Shown piece after piece: positions 19,073 through 31,098 of a stretch of DNA of 64,000 bases. How positions within the stretch are numbered: the first letter of the stretch is position 1; every line of letters starts with the position of its first letter. A model generated the notes under the pieces. The model was given only the letters and a program-made list of their open reading frames with translations, searched no databases and was not told where the DNA came from. This DNA comes from JACCZX01 sp963786295 (GTDB lineage: Bacteria; Pseudomonadota; Gammaproteobacteria; Burkholderiales; Burkholderiaceae_F), in NCBI GenBank assembly GCA_963786295.1, contig CAWAYV010000027.1, forward strand, positions 248,001 to 312,000. Direction: 5' to 3'. The position numbers and the translations under genes were made by a program.

Positions 19073-20250
19073 CGATCAACGTTGCCATTAACGGGTACGG
19101 CCGCATTGGTCGCAACATTCTGCGGGCTCACTACGAGACAGGAAAGAAGCACGACCTGCGGATCGTGGCAATCAACGATCTCGGCGATCCCAACACGAAC
19201 GTTCATTTGACCAAGTACGACACGGCGCACGGCCCGTTTCCGGGCACGGTAGTGGCCGATGGCGACTCGATGGTCGTCAATGGCGATCGCATTCGCGTGC
19301 TCGCTCAGCGCAACCCGGCCGAGTTGCCGTGGCGCGATTTGGGCGTTGATGTCGTGCTCGAGTGCACCGGGTTTTTCACCACCAAGGAGAAAGCGTCGGC
19401 CCATCTGAAGGGCGGTGCAAAGAAGGTCATCATCTCCGCGCCCGGCGGTAAGGATGTCGACGCAACGATCGTCTATGGCGTCAACGATCGCACGCTAAAG
19501 GCATCGGACACGGTGATATCGAACGCATCGTGCACCACCAACTGTCTGGCACCCCTGGTCAAGCCGTTACACGACAAGATCGGTGTCGTCTGCGGGCTGA
19601 TGACGACCGTGCACTCGTACACCAACGATCAAGTGCTGACCGACGTTTATCACGAAGACCTGCGCCGCGCGCGCGCCGCCGCGCACAACATGATTCCGAC
19701 CAAGACCGGCGCCGCTTCGGCGCTTGGCCTGGTGATGCCGGAACTGAACGGCAAGCTCGACGGCTATGCGATCCGGGTGCCGACGATCAACGTATCGATC
19801 GTCGATCTGACATTTATTGCGGCACGAGATACGACGGTCGACGAAGTCAACGCCATCATGCAGGCGGCGGCCGACGGCGAGCTAAAGGGCGTGCTGGGTG
19901 TGAACACCGCGCCGCTCGTTTCCAGCGACTTCAACCACGATCCTCGCTCGTCGATCTTCGATGCCACGTTGACCAAGGTGGTCGGCCGACTCGTCAAGGT
20001 TTCGAGCTGGTATGACAATGAGTGGGGGTTTTCGAACCGCATGCTGGATGTGGCGGTTGCATTGATGACCGCGGCACAGCCGAGGCAATACGGCGGAGCC
20101 ACAGCGCGCCCAGCGCAGCTGCGACGTTCAGGCGGTCAGCGAGAACGCGAAGTAATCCTGCTGCGCCGACAAATTCGTAACAAAGGCTATCTCGCGGTAC
20201 GCCTTTTGGCTGACAGGCGCGTTGAGCGGAATATCGGTACCGTTGCGTAG
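19069..20250 (+). CDS. gap: glyceraldehyde-3-phosphate dehydrogenase with odd C-terminal tail
   Basis: Phosphorylating GAPDH. The ATG at 19069 overlaps the tkt stop. NGYGRIGRN at residues 8-16 binds NAD, and SNASCTTNCL carries the nucleophile Cys155. The normal domain ends at NEWGFSNRMLDVAVALM near residue 332. The frame then runs on for about 60 residues of Arg/Gln-rich sequence unlike any GAPDH, giving 393 residues instead of about 335. A lost stop or a single-base indel near 20055-20075 is the simplest reason. The tail also lies antisense to a small minus-strand ORF. The core assignment is secure; the stop is not. Confidence 0.9.
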   Translation: MTINVAINGYGRIGRNILRAHYETGKKHDLRIVAINDLGDPNTNVHLTKYDTAHGPFPGTVVADGDSMVVNGDRIRVLAQRNPAELPWRDLGVDVVLECTGFFTTKEKASAHLKGGAKKVIISAPGGKDVDATIVYGVNDRTLKASDTVISNASCTTNCLAPLVKPLHDKIGVVCGLMTTVHSYTNDQVLTDVYHEDLRRARAAAHNMIPTKTGAASALGLVMPELNGKLDGYAIRVPTINVSIVDLTFIAARDTTVDEVNAIMQAAADGELKGVLGVNTAPLVSSDFNHDPRSSIFDATLTKVVGRLVKVSSWYDNEWGFSNRMLDVAVALMTAAQPRQYGGATARPAQLRRSGGQREREVILLRRQIRNKGYLAVRLLADRRVERNIGTVA

Positions 20251-20265
20251 GCTTTTCTCGCCCAT
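20128..20265 (-). CDS. possible 45-residue protein of unknown function
   Basis: A short ORF on the minus strand, starting MGEKSLRNGTDIPLNAPVSQ and ending SAQQDYFAFSLTA. Its amino-acid composition is balanced and unlike the Arg-rich shadow frames around it. It overlaps the abnormal tail of the gap frame, which would make that tail an artefact. I do not recognise the protein. It could also be the end of a longer frameshifted gene. Confidence 0.25.
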   Translation of the reverse strand: MGEKSLRNGTDIPLNAPVSQKAYREIAFVTNLSAQQDYFAFSLTA

Positions 20266-20299
20266 CTAGCGTTACTCGCTCATACTCTAATTGCACGCA

Positions 20300-20655
20300 A
20301 TGATGATGCCCGAGCTGTGCACCTCTGTTGCCGCGCTAGGTTTGCTGACAGTGGTCGCGCATGCTCCGCGCCGTCTGCACAATGACCCGCTGCCGACGCG
20401 CCAGTTGTCGCGGCGCATCATCGTCAAGCCGCAGCATTGCGACCAGTGACTCGTCGGCAGTGCTGAAGCCGATGCAAGCCACGCTCGGGCAAACGGCGGG
20501 TGTCAGGTATGTGCGACCAATGGCCGGCGATGCGCATATCGTTTATCTGACGGCGCCGGCGCAGCGCAGCGAGGTTCCGCAGTTGATCGAGCGCCTGCGT
20601 GCGTTCGGGTGCGTTTCAATACGTCGAAGTCGATTCGATGATGAAGATTCAGTAG
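20300..20655 (+). CDS. stand-alone I9-like propeptide protein, frameshifted
   Basis: A small exported protein read in three frames. ATG codons at 20300-20308 start a signal-like segment (MMPELCTSVAALGLLTVVAHA) that leads to RRIIVKP, the opening strand of the subtilase N-terminal (I9-like) domain. The second frame continues with ATLGQTAGVRYVRPMAGDAH and LIERLRAFG. The third ends FQYVEVDSMMKIQ and a stop at 20653. The same order (RLIVKLR, GVGMKSVRAMSGG, VEYAEPDIMLK) occurs in both downstream subtilases. No protease domain follows, so it is a propeptide-only protein, possibly a chaperone or inhibitor of the adjacent proteases. Both breaks advance the frame by one. Confidence 0.5.
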
Positions 20656-20689
20656 CATCGCCATGTGCGCTGCACGTGAAAGGAATGTC

Positions 20690-22778
20690 GTGAAACGTCA
20701 AGTCGTTGGTTTGACCGTCGCACTCGGTGTTGCGGTCGCCTCTTCTTGGGCGGCGACGACTCAGCCAACGGCATCGATCACTGCGAAGCAGGCAACGCTT
20801 CAAGGCGTGGCAATGCCAAGCGCCACACGTGCGGAGCCCATGGTTACGCGTCTGATCGTCAAGCTTCGCAACGCGTCTGCATCCGAGCTGGCGCAGCCGA
20901 TGACCGCGTCGCGTATGCAGGCGTTGACAGCCACGGCCGGCGTCGGCATGAAGTCGGTGCGCGCGATGTCCGGAGGCGCGTCATTGCTCGCCCTCGACGC
21001 GCCGGTGCCGCTATCGGAAGCGAAGAACATCGCGGCGCGATTGGCACTGAATCCGGCGGTCGAGTACGCCGAGCCGGACATCATGCTGAAGAAACTTGCG
21101 ACGCCGAACGAAGTGCGCTTCATGGAGTGGCAATGGAATCTGTTTGCACCGACTTCGACTTACGCCGGTGCGGCTCCTCTGAGCACCGTGCTAAGCTCGC
21201 CGGCGATCGACCACCGGCGGCGCGAACCTGCCCCTGGCTTGGGACGTGACGACCGGTGCCAGCAATGCGGTGCGTTGGCGATCATCGATACCGGGATTAC
21301 GAATCACACGATCTGAACGGTCAGCCACTCGGCGGAACACGTACGTCCCGACCGGTCGGTTTCTCGCCGGCTATGACTTCATCTCCTCGAACGTCGGAGC
21401 CGGTGACGTTACCGGCCAACTTCGTGGCGAACGACGGCGATGGTCGCGATGCGGATCCGTCCGATCCGGGTGATTGGGTCACGGCCGCAGAAGAAGCGCT
21501 GTACCCAACGGCCTGCGATGATGGTCAACCAGGCCGCAGACAGCAGCTGGCACGGAACTCATGTGGCCGGAGTCGTCGCTGCGACAGCAAACAACATGAC
21601 CGGCATCGCCGGCATTGGCTGGAACATTCGAATTCTTCCGGTACGCGCTCTCGGCAAGTGCGGTGGCTCGCTGTCTGACATTGCAGAGGCGATTCGCTGG
21701 GCGGCCGGGTTGTCAGTGCCTGGCGTGCCGACCAATCCAACACCGGCGCGGGTGATCAACCTGAGTCTCGGCGGCGGTACCACCTGCCTCGGTCCGACCA
21801 TGCAAAGCGCAGTGGATGCAGCGATCGCGGCCGGGGCGCGTTGTGGTCGCAGCTACCGGCAATGAAGAGGCAGTCGAGCCTTGTCATCGCCCGCAAACTG
21901 CACCGGTGTGATCGCGGTGACCGCACACACGATCAACGGCGAAAACGCCGACTACGCCAACATCGGTGCCGCGATGGGAGTTGGGCCGCAACCCACGATC
22001 AGCGCACCAGGCGGTGGCACACCCGGTCGTGCTAGGAGCAGGCGGACCGACCGACGATTCAAGGTTTTCGGGTTATTACATCTGGTCGACCATCCTGTTC
22101 GGTAATACATCACCAACGAGCAGCTGATGGCTCGGATCCGCCGCGTTCAGGGCCCGCCTATACGGGCGTTACAGGAACCAGTGCTGCAACTCCGCAGGTT
22201 GCGGGTGTGGCAGCGCTGATCAAATCGATGGTTCCGGGCGCGACGCCGACGCAGATTCGTAACTTTCATCGTGAACAACGTTCGCCCGCATCCGGCTGGA
22301 GGTGCCTGCGCGACAGGGGGTGGATTGGCGGGGCAATGCGGTCCCGGCTTGCTGGATGCCAACGCCGCCGTGCGCGCCGCGGCAACGCTGGCACCTCCGA
22401 TCGTTCTTGCGCAACCACAGAACACAACCGCGTTCGAGGGGCAGACCGCAACGTTTGCCACCGAGGTGACCGGTGCGGGTCCGATTTCCTACCAATGGCT
22501 CCGTAATGGCACGGCGATTTCCGGCGCAACGGCGGCGTCCTACACGACGCCGCCACTGACGATTGCTGCCGACAATGGCGCCGCATTCTCGGTGGTTGCG
22601 ACGAACACGCTCGGCACTGCGACGAGTACAGCTGCGACGCTGACGGTGACGACACCGCCGCCGCCAGCCGGTGCCCCCGCCGAGCGGCGGTGGGGGTGCC
22701 TCGCCGCTATGGCAGGTAATGCTGCTGTTTGCGCTGGGTCTTGCCGCGACCATCCGTCGCCGCGAAGCCGGTCAATAA
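20690..22778 (+). CDS. subtilisin-like S8 protease with Ig-like domain and GlyGly-CTERM tail, frameshifted
   Basis: About 695 residues when frames are joined. The GTG start at 20690 follows AAAGGA at 20679-20684. The order is a signal peptide (VVGLTVALGVAVASSWA), an I9-like propeptide (RLIVKLRNAS to YAEPDIML), then the S8 domain. The catalytic Asp is in AIIDTGITNH (about 21275), the His in SSWHGTHVAGVVAA (about 21555), and the Ser in GTSAATPQVAGVAAL (about 22170). Between them lies RVINLSLGGG. A C-terminal Ig-like domain follows (YQWLRNGTAISGATAASYTT), then a Gly-rich stretch, a hydrophobic helix (SPLWQVMLLFALGLAA) and TIRRREAGQ. That tripartite tail is the GlyGly-CTERM signal read by rhombosortase. 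At least five frame breaks interrupt it; the full triad and tail argue for a functional gene. Confidence 0.8.
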
Positions 22779-22803
22779 GCGGTCCCGACCGGTCTCATCG
22801 TGT

Positions 22804-22829
22804 GCGGCTCGATCGAAAGATTGAGCCGC
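22804..22829 (+). terminator. hairpin after first subtilase
   Basis: GCGGCTC (22804-22810) pairs with GAGCCGC (22823-22829), with a further inner GATC/GATT around a GAAA tetraloop. It begins 25 bases after the protease stop. No clear T-run follows, so it may be a stability hairpin rather than an intrinsic terminator. Confidence 0.4.
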
Positions 22830-23042
22830 GTTACGCCTTTCGGCTGACCGCTACGTGAGTCTCTTTCGACGGCGTCTTCACGTAAGCTCGTTTCACTGTT
22901 GCGTGCCCGATCCATACGCTATGCACACTGCGCGCTCGCTCGCACGCGTACCGGATTTCGGCGTTAATCGAGCGATTGCAGGCTTTGGGCGCATTCAATA
23001 TCTAACACTTGCCATAGCTCGAACTTTGCGAGAGGAACTGCC

Positions 23043-25119
23043 GTGTTGCGTCTGATAACTGGTTTAAGCGCTGTTGCTGCGATCGGCAGCGTTACCCTGA
23101 CGTGGCCATCGGCCGTAGCGCAGGCTCCGTCGCGAATTAATGCCAAGCAAGCGGCACTATTGGGTAAACCCGCTCCTGCGAGCGCGGCAAGCAGACAGAA
23201 GGTCGCACGCCTGATCGTCAAGCTGCGTTCATCGGATATGGCTCGTTCCGCGATGGCGAGCGGACATGTGCGCCAGCTTTCTGCTATGGCGGGTGTTGGC
23301 GTCAAGTCGGTGCGCTCGAGCGGTGACGTATCGGTCGTCAGTCTCGATGCGCCGGTTTCATTGTCGGATGCGAAGACGCTCGCCGCACGACTGGCAAGCG
23401 ATCCTATGATCGAGTATGCAGAGCCGGACCTCGTGTTGAAGCCGTTCCTCGCGCCCAATGATGTGGATTACACGCCGCGCCAATGGAACCTGCTGTGCAC
23501 CGACCGCCACTTATAGCGGCGCGCTTGACGTGACACCCGCTGTGCCGCCTAGAACTGCACCGGCGGTGGGCGCGATCAACATGCCTACGGCGTGGGATGT
23601 GACCACCGGCTCGAGCTCGGTGGTGGTGGCCGTCATTGATACCGGAATCAGGAACCATCCGGATCTGAACGGTGGTAACCCGGCGCTGCCCTACGCGCCG
23701 GGCAACCAACAACGGTTTCTTCCTGGCTTCGACTTCATCTCACTCGACACTATTACGGGAGTCACTCCGATCGGGTTTCGAGATAACGAGGTAGATCCGC
23801 TAGATGCGGGGCCCGACGACGATCCTACCGATCCAGGTGATGCGTCAACTGACCGAGAACAAGCTCGACTTCGAGGAATGCGATGACGGCAATCCTGCGA
23901 ATCAAGACACCTTTCATGGAACGATGACCGCGGGAATCATCGCAGCGAACTCCAACAATACGGCGGGCATGGCGGGAGTCGCGTGGACGGTGAAGGTCCT
24001 GCCGGTACGCGCGATCGGCAAGTGCGGAGGATCGCTGCAGGACATGGCCAACGCCATTCGTTGGGCCGCCGGGCGGACGGTGACTATTCCTGGCGTGACA
24101 GTGCCAAACAACGCGGCCAATGCCGCCAAGGTCATCTATATCGGCGCGGGCACCGCTCCGGGCGTTGCGTGCGGACCAACGCTCCAAGGCGCAATCGACG
24201 ATGCGATCAATGCAGGATCGGTCGTTATCGCGCCAACAGGAAACCATGGCGAACTGAACATCAGTTCGCCCGCCAACTGCAACGGGGTTATCGCCGTTAC
24301 CGCTCACTCAATCAACGGTGAAAGCACGCAGTACGCGAACATCGGTCCCAACGGTGGGGCTGGGCCCAACCCGACGATCAGCGCTCCAGGTGGAGGCACC
24401 CCGGCAGTCCTCGGCGTAACTCCCGGCGCAGATGGTATTGATGACCCGACTTGGGACGGCTTCTACATTTGGTCGACCGCGCCGGGAGCCACGCCGCCTG
24501 CTGTCACCATCAAGCGCACGGGAACGAGCCTGGCGGCCGCCCAAGTAGCAGGCGTTGCAGCATTGATTAGAGCAAAGGGCCTCGCTCAGTCACCATCTCG
24601 AGATTTCACTCCCGCCCAGATCAGAGGCGCCCTCACGACGAGCGCCCGGCCGCACCCAGAGCTCACCTATTGCGCGCCCGGCAGGAATCGAGACAACCAG
24701 TGCGGCATCGGCATGCTCGACGCGACGCGCGCTTTGCAGGCGGCTGGACCGCCGTCGTGTCACGACTCCGCCGCGCGCGTACAAGCGTGACTGCTGGGCG
24801 CGACCGCGATCGTTTACCGTCGACGCGATCGGCGTCGAAAGCTATCAATGGACACGTGCCGGCGCCCCAATATCGCGGGTGCGACCGGCCCGTCCTATAC
24901 GACAGCCGCCACTCGCAGCGAGCGATAACAACGTGGCGTTTGCGGTCGTGATGACCAACTCGTTCGGCAGCGCGACTAGTCCGGCCGCAGTGTTGACGGT
25001 GGCAAGTCCGTCGTCCAACTCGCCATCGGGTGGCGGCGCGCTGCCGATCTGGCAGTTGCTATTGCTGTCCGCGCTGTTGCTTGCTGCGCCGCGTTCGCGT
25101 CGCTTATCGCGAACAGTAG
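23043..25119 (+). CDS. second subtilisin-like S8 protease with GlyGly-CTERM tail, frameshifted
   Basis: A tandem paralogue of the preceding protease, about 690 residues. The GTG start at 23043 follows GAGAGGAA. Signal peptide (LITGLSAVAAIGSVTLTWPS), I9-like propeptide (RLIVKLRSSD to YAEPDLVLK), then the S8 triad: Asp in VVAVIDTGIRNHPDLNG, His in DTFHGTMTAGIIAANS, Ser in RTGTSLAAAQVAGVAAL. An Ig-like domain (YQWTRAGAPI, VVMTNSFGSATS) and the tail SGGGALPIWQLLLLSALLLA follow. Frame breaks lie near 23500, 23860, 24770 and 24880. The visible tail frame stays open to 25235, but a stop at 25117-25119 in the next frame (ending AYREQ) gives a family-like end and barely overlaps the convergent rhombosortase; the end is therefore inferred. 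Confidence 0.8.
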
Positions 25120-25717
25120 TCCGAGCATCGTGCCGCAAGCCGCGCCGACCAGGTGCGCTTGCGGTACGACTCCTGCACCCAACCATTCTGCATACGGCGT
25201 GGTCGCGCCGCCGGGTTGCTCGAGCGCGACTTTGATCCAGCCGCCGAAGAACAGTGCCGACGGCAGCCACAGCTGTCGAAAGCGCCGCGGCCGCGCTTTG
25301 ATCAACCAGATCGCGGCGCCCGCAAAGAACAAGCCGTGCAACGCACCCGATAGGCCGCGGTACCAGGCGATCGATGGATAGAGCAGAGCAAGACATGCGC
25401 TGATCGCCAGCGCGGCGCCGCAACCAGTGCCAACAGTTGACGCGATGGACGTCAGATCCGGCGCGAACAGGCGCGCGACGACCCACAGTGCGACCGCGTT
25501 GATCAGCGCGTGCTGCCAGTTCACATGAATGAAGTGTGCGGTCAGCCAGCGCCACGGTTCGCGGGTTGACGCCGTGTTCTGGTACTCGAGCACCTCGACA
25601 GACTGGCAGCGCCTGCAGCACCAACATCAGCAACGCAATGGCGATCGCAATGACTTCGGCGCGCGAGAACGAGATCGGTTTCACCGTTCGTATAATGCCC
25701 AACTCCGGATTTTTCAT
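25104..25717 (-). CDS. rhombosortase-like rhomboid protease, frameshifted
   Basis: Intramembrane serine protease of the rhombosortase subgroup, convergent with the GlyGly-CTERM proteases. The start is at 25717 (MKNPELGIIRTVKPISFSRA), followed by a first membrane helix (VIAIAIALLMLVLQAL). A frame break near 25615 leads into EYQNTASTREPWRWLTAHFI and HVNWQHALIN, then the nucleophile motif YRGLSGALHGLFFAGA and the His motif AHLVGAACGTMLGLL. The frame as written runs on to 24976, but a TAA in the neighbouring frame at 25104-25106, just after GLLFA, gives about 204 residues, the usual size. Rhombosortase removes GlyGly-CTERM tails, and both neighbours carry such tails, so they are its likely substrates. 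Confidence 0.8.
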
Positions 25718-25771
25718 TCGATCGTTTCTCGAGCCGCGCTCCTGGCTGGCGCGACTTATCCAAGCCCCTGA

Positions 25772-26976
25772 ATGCGTGTCAACACTCTTGATCGGCTGAT
25801 TGCGGACGGGCAGTTAGCCGGGCGTCGCGTGTTCATTCGCTCCGATCTGAACGTTCCGCAGGACGATGCTGGCAACATTACCGAAGACACGCGCATTCGC
25901 GCTTCGGTGCCCGCCATTCGCTCGTCATTGGCCGCGGGCGCTGCGGTGATGGTGGCGTCGCATCTGGGGCGGCCCGTCGAAGGCGAGTTTGCAGCCCAAT
26001 TTTCGTTGGCACCGGTCGCGCGTCAGGCTCGGCGATCTGCTGGGGTTCGAAGTGCCGTTGGTGCGCGATTGGATCAATGGCGTTAGCGTTGTCGCCGGGG
26101 CAGGTTGTGCTGCTGGAGAACACGCGCTTTAACAAGGGCGAGAAGAACAACAGCGATGAGCTCGCGCGAAAAATGGCGGCATTGTGCGACGTGTACGTGA
26201 ACGACGCGTTCGGCACCGCCCACCGAGCGGAGGCGTCCACGGTCGGCATCGCGAAATATGCGAAGTTGGTGTGCGCGGGTCCGCTGCTGTCGGCTGAGAT
26301 CGAGGCACTGTCAACAGCCTTGCGCGATCCCAGACGGCCGTTGATGGCGATCGTCGCCGGCTCGAAGGTATCGACCAAGCTCACGCTGCTGAACAATCTG
26401 GCGCGCAAAGTCGATCGTCTGATCGTCGGCGGCGGCATTGCGAATACGTTCCTGCTCGCCGAAGGATTTGCGATCGGCAAGTCGCTGGCGGAGCCGGACC
26501 TCGGCGCTGAATGCAAGAGAGTATTGGCGAGTCTCGCCGAAAAAGGCGCCACTTTGCCGTTACCGATCGACGTCGTCGTTGCGAAGGAATTTTCGGCCAC
26601 CGCGCCGGCGACGGTGCGGCGCGCCGACGACGTACGCCCTGACGAGATGATTCTCGATATCGGCCCGCAAAGCGCACTGGCACTCGCGCACATGATTCGC
26701 AGCGCAGGAACGATCATCTGGAACGGCCCGATCGGCGTGTTCGAGTTCGACTCGTTCGGCGAAGGGACCAAGCAGATGGCCCTTGCGATTGCGGAAGCGA
26801 CCGCCAACGGCGCATTTTCGATCGCCGGCGGCGGCGACACGCTCGCGGCGATCGCCAAATACGAGTTGGGCGACCGAATCAGTTATATCTCGACCGGTGG
26901 CGGTGCGTTTCTCGAGTATCTTGAAGGCAAGCGGTTGCCGGCAATCGAGATACTGGAACAACGGGCTGCGGAGTGA
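25772..26976 (+). CDS. pgk: phosphoglycerate kinase, frameshifted
   Basis: Glycolytic Pgk, normal length (about 400 residues) when three frames are joined. The N-terminal domain has VFIRSDLNVPQDD, VMVASHLGRP and, after the breaks, VLLENTRFNKGEKNN. The C-terminal domain has GSKVSTKLTLLNNL, WNGPIGVFEFDSF and AGGGDTLAAI for nucleotide binding. The middle frame supplies RLGDLLGFEVPLVRDWINGV between about 26025 and 26095. The second break is in a GGGG run at about 26097, where removing one G restores AGQVVLLEN. This is an essential gene, so the breaks are best read as errors. Confidence 0.93.
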
Positions 26977-27043
26977 TCGGGCAACGAACATGATCAAGGT
27001 GCGAAACGTCCTTTGGCGCGATTGAATTGATACCGTCAACACG

Positions 27044-28477
<1,434 letters not shown>

Positions 28478-28481
<4 letters not shown>

Positions 28482-29923
28482 GAAAGATCACTGCCGAGAC
28501 TGGCAGCCGCAGTGCAATGGCAGCGCGCGTCATTCGTCGCTTGGCATTTGCGCTGGCGTTTGCGGCCGCGTCCAGCGCCGTTGCATCGCTGCCCGCGCGC
28601 CCCGCCGGCGGTCCGGCGGAGGGATTGTCCGAGCACACCGCACGGTCGCTGCAACATGAGCTGAGTGCGGAGTTTGCCACTGCGGAGCTGCGACTCGAAG
28701 TGCAGCAGCGCGCCTGGCAGATCGTTGCCGATCGCCACTACGACCCTTCGTTCAACGGTGTCGACTGGCAGGCGGTGCGCGGAAAATATCAGCTGCCTGT
28801 GATTGCGGCGAAAAGCGATGCCGAGATGTACCTGGCATTGAAAGCGATGGTGCGTGAGTTGAGGGATTCGCATACGCGCGTCGTGACACCGCGCGAGAGT
28901 GCGGATCACCGCCGCTTTGCCACGCTTGCGTCCGGAATCTCGTTGTCGGTCATCGATGATCAACTGCTCGTCATCGACGTCGATCCTGAGTCACCGGCGG
29001 CGCGCGCCGACGTGCGCAAAGGTGACGTGGTCGTCGCCATCGATAACCGGCAGTTTGATGCGGCGTTTTTGCGCGCTGCTCGCGATCTTCCGCTTACCGC
29101 CGCCGACATTACGTCGTCCGAAGCGGAACCGGCGCGGCAGGACGAAGCGACTCGCTTTGCGCAATTGCGCGCGGTGCGGCGTGCATTGCAGCGCATGCCC
29201 GATGCTCTGCCGCGCGCCCAGGTCTTGACGCTTCAGCGTGACGGCGATCAGCAAGTCACAGTGACGTTGACGCCGGAACCGCTGATCAGACCGCCGGCAG
29301 TAACGTCGCATGTTTCCGACACCGGCATTGCGGTGCTGAAGCTCAATCGATTTTCGGTGCGCAATCGCGGGGATGTCGAACAGGCGCTGCGTCGCGTGGC
29401 CGACGCTCGTGCGTTGGTGCTCGACCTGCGCGGCAACGGCGGCGGTGACTACAGCCAGTTCACGTGGCTGGTGCGCCAGTTCTTGCCGGAGCCGCGCGTC
29501 GTGCTGACGCAATTGTCCCGGCGCGGCAACGAGCAAAGCACGCGCGAGCTTCGCATCACGCCGGCGGAAGCGCCCTTTCTGAAACCGATCGCGGTGCTGA
29601 CCGATCGACGGTCGGGCAGTGCCTCGGAGCTGACCGCGACGACTTTGCTCGAGCAGCGTGATGCGCTGATCGTCGGCGAATCCACGTGCGGCTGCGTGGT
29701 CGCCGTACGTTCGGAATATGTGTTGCCTGGAGCGGGCGGCGTGCGCGTGTCTGAAACCGGATTTCGGTCGGCGCACGGCCGGCGCATGGAAGGCGAGCCG
29801 CTGGCGCCGACGATCTACGCACCGCCGACGCTGGCCGATCTGCGCGCCGGTCGCGATCGTGCGTTGGAGATCGCAGAGAAGGCTTTGCTGGATCGGTTGC
29901 TGCTCAATACGTCTGTGCAATAA
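28478..29923 (+). CDS. exported S41-family peptidase with PDZ-like region
   Basis: 481 residues. A long N terminus leads to a signal peptide (RLAFALAFAAASSAVASLPA). A helical S41 N-domain (about 75-150) is followed by a PDZ-like part (about 150-280, with VDPESPAARADVRKGDVVVA). The S41 core (about 290-470) has VLDLRGNGGGDYSQF and DRRSGSASELTATTLLE with the likely nucleophile Ser381. In Tsp/CtpA enzymes a catalytic Lys follows in GK about 25 residues later; here that stretch is GESTCGCVV with no Lys. It may use a tricorn-like triad or be inactive. It is coupled to pyk by overlap, an unusual place for a protease. Confidence 0.75.
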
Positions 29924-29981
29924 CGGGTCCGCGGCTGACTTTAAAATCGGCCCAGGTCAAGGTTTTACGAGGAGAGTCGTA

Positions 29982-31046
29982 ATGGCGCTCGTTTCAATGC
30001 GTCAATTGTTGGATCACGCTGCGGACAATGGCTATGGCGTGCCGGCGTTCAATGTGAACAATCTCGAACAGGTGCAGGCCATCATGGAAGCCGCGCAGGA
30101 AGTCAACGCGCCGGTCATCATGCAGGCTTCTGCCGGGGCGCGTAAGTACGCCGGCGAAGCGTTCCTGAAGCACCTGATCCAGGCGGCGATCGAGTCGTAC
30201 CCGAAGCTTCCGATCGCGATGCATCAGGATCATGGCCAGTCGCCGGCGGTGTGCGAAGGCGCGATCGAGCTCGGCTTTTCTTCTGTGATGATGGACGGCT
30301 CGCTGCGCGAAGACGGCAAGACGGTTGCGGATTACGACTACAACTGGCAAGTGACGAAGAAAGTGGTCGACATGGCGCATGCGCAAGGCGTCAGCGTCGA
30401 GGGCGAACTAGGCTGTCTCGGTTCGCTGGAAACGATGCGCGGCGACAAGGAAGACGGCCATGGCGCCGAGGTCACGATGACCAAGGAAATGCTGCTGACC
30501 GATCCTGATCAAGCCGCCGACTTCGTCGCGAAAACGCAGCTCGACGCACTCGCGATCGCAATCGGCACCAGTCACGGTGCGTACAAGTTCACGCGCAAGC
30601 CGACTGGTGACATCCTGGCGATCGATCGCATCAAGGAAATCCACCGCCGCATTCCGAACACGCATCTGGTGATGCACGGCTCATCTTCGGTGCCGCAAGA
30701 CTTGCTGCAGGAAATTCGCAAGCATGGCGGCGAGATGAAAGAAACCTACGGCGTGCCGGTCGAAGAAATTCAGGAGGCGATCAAGCACGGTGTGCGCAAG
30801 ATCAACATCGATACCGACATTCGGCTAGCGATGACCGCGGCGATCCGCAAATTCCTGCATGAAAATCCGAGTCATTTCGATCCGCGCGATTACCTGAAGC
30901 CGGCGCGCGCGGCAGCCAAGGCGATCTGCAAGCAGCGTTATGTGCAGTTCGGTTGCGAAGGGCAGGCGAGTGGAATTCAGCCGCTGCCGCTAACGACGAT
31001 CGCGCACAAGTACACGACAGGGGCGCTGTCGCAGCACGTGCATTGA
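29982..31046 (+). CDS. fba: class II fructose-bisphosphate aldolase
   Basis: 354-residue zinc-dependent aldolase, of the long betaproteobacterial/CbbA type, that splits or forms fructose-1,6-bisphosphate. The ATG at 29982 follows CGAGGAGAG and is chosen over a longer frame that overlaps the S41 gene. MHQDHGQSP carries the catalytic Asp and zinc His, EGELGCLGSLE the next ligand region, AIGTSHGAYKF and NIDTDIRLA the phosphate-binding part. It closes the carbon cluster; RuBisCO and phosphoribulokinase are absent, so a glycolytic or gluconeogenic role is more likely than a Calvin-cycle one. Confidence 0.94.
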   Translation: MALVSMRQLLDHAADNGYGVPAFNVNNLEQVQAIMEAAQEVNAPVIMQASAGARKYAGEAFLKHLIQAAIESYPKLPIAMHQDHGQSPAVCEGAIELGFSSVMMDGSLREDGKTVADYDYNWQVTKKVVDMAHAQGVSVEGELGCLGSLETMRGDKEDGHGAEVTMTKEMLLTDPDQAADFVAKTQLDALAIAIGTSHGAYKFTRKPTGDILAIDRIKEIHRRIPNTHLVMHGSSSVPQDLLQEIRKHGGEMKETYGVPVEEIQEAIKHGVRKINIDTDIRLAMTAAIRKFLHENPSHFDPRDYLKPARAAAKAICKQRYVQFGCEGQASGIQPLPLTTIAHKYTTGALSQHVH

Positions 31047-31098
31047 CGCTTGAGTGGCGTAGTAATGCAGCAGCGGCTGGCGCAGCTGCACCGCCTAC

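Noticed and set aside
20690..25119. Calling both subtilases pseudogenes
   Set aside because: Triads, propeptides and sorting tails are all preserved, and neighbouring essential genes carry the same kind of breaks.
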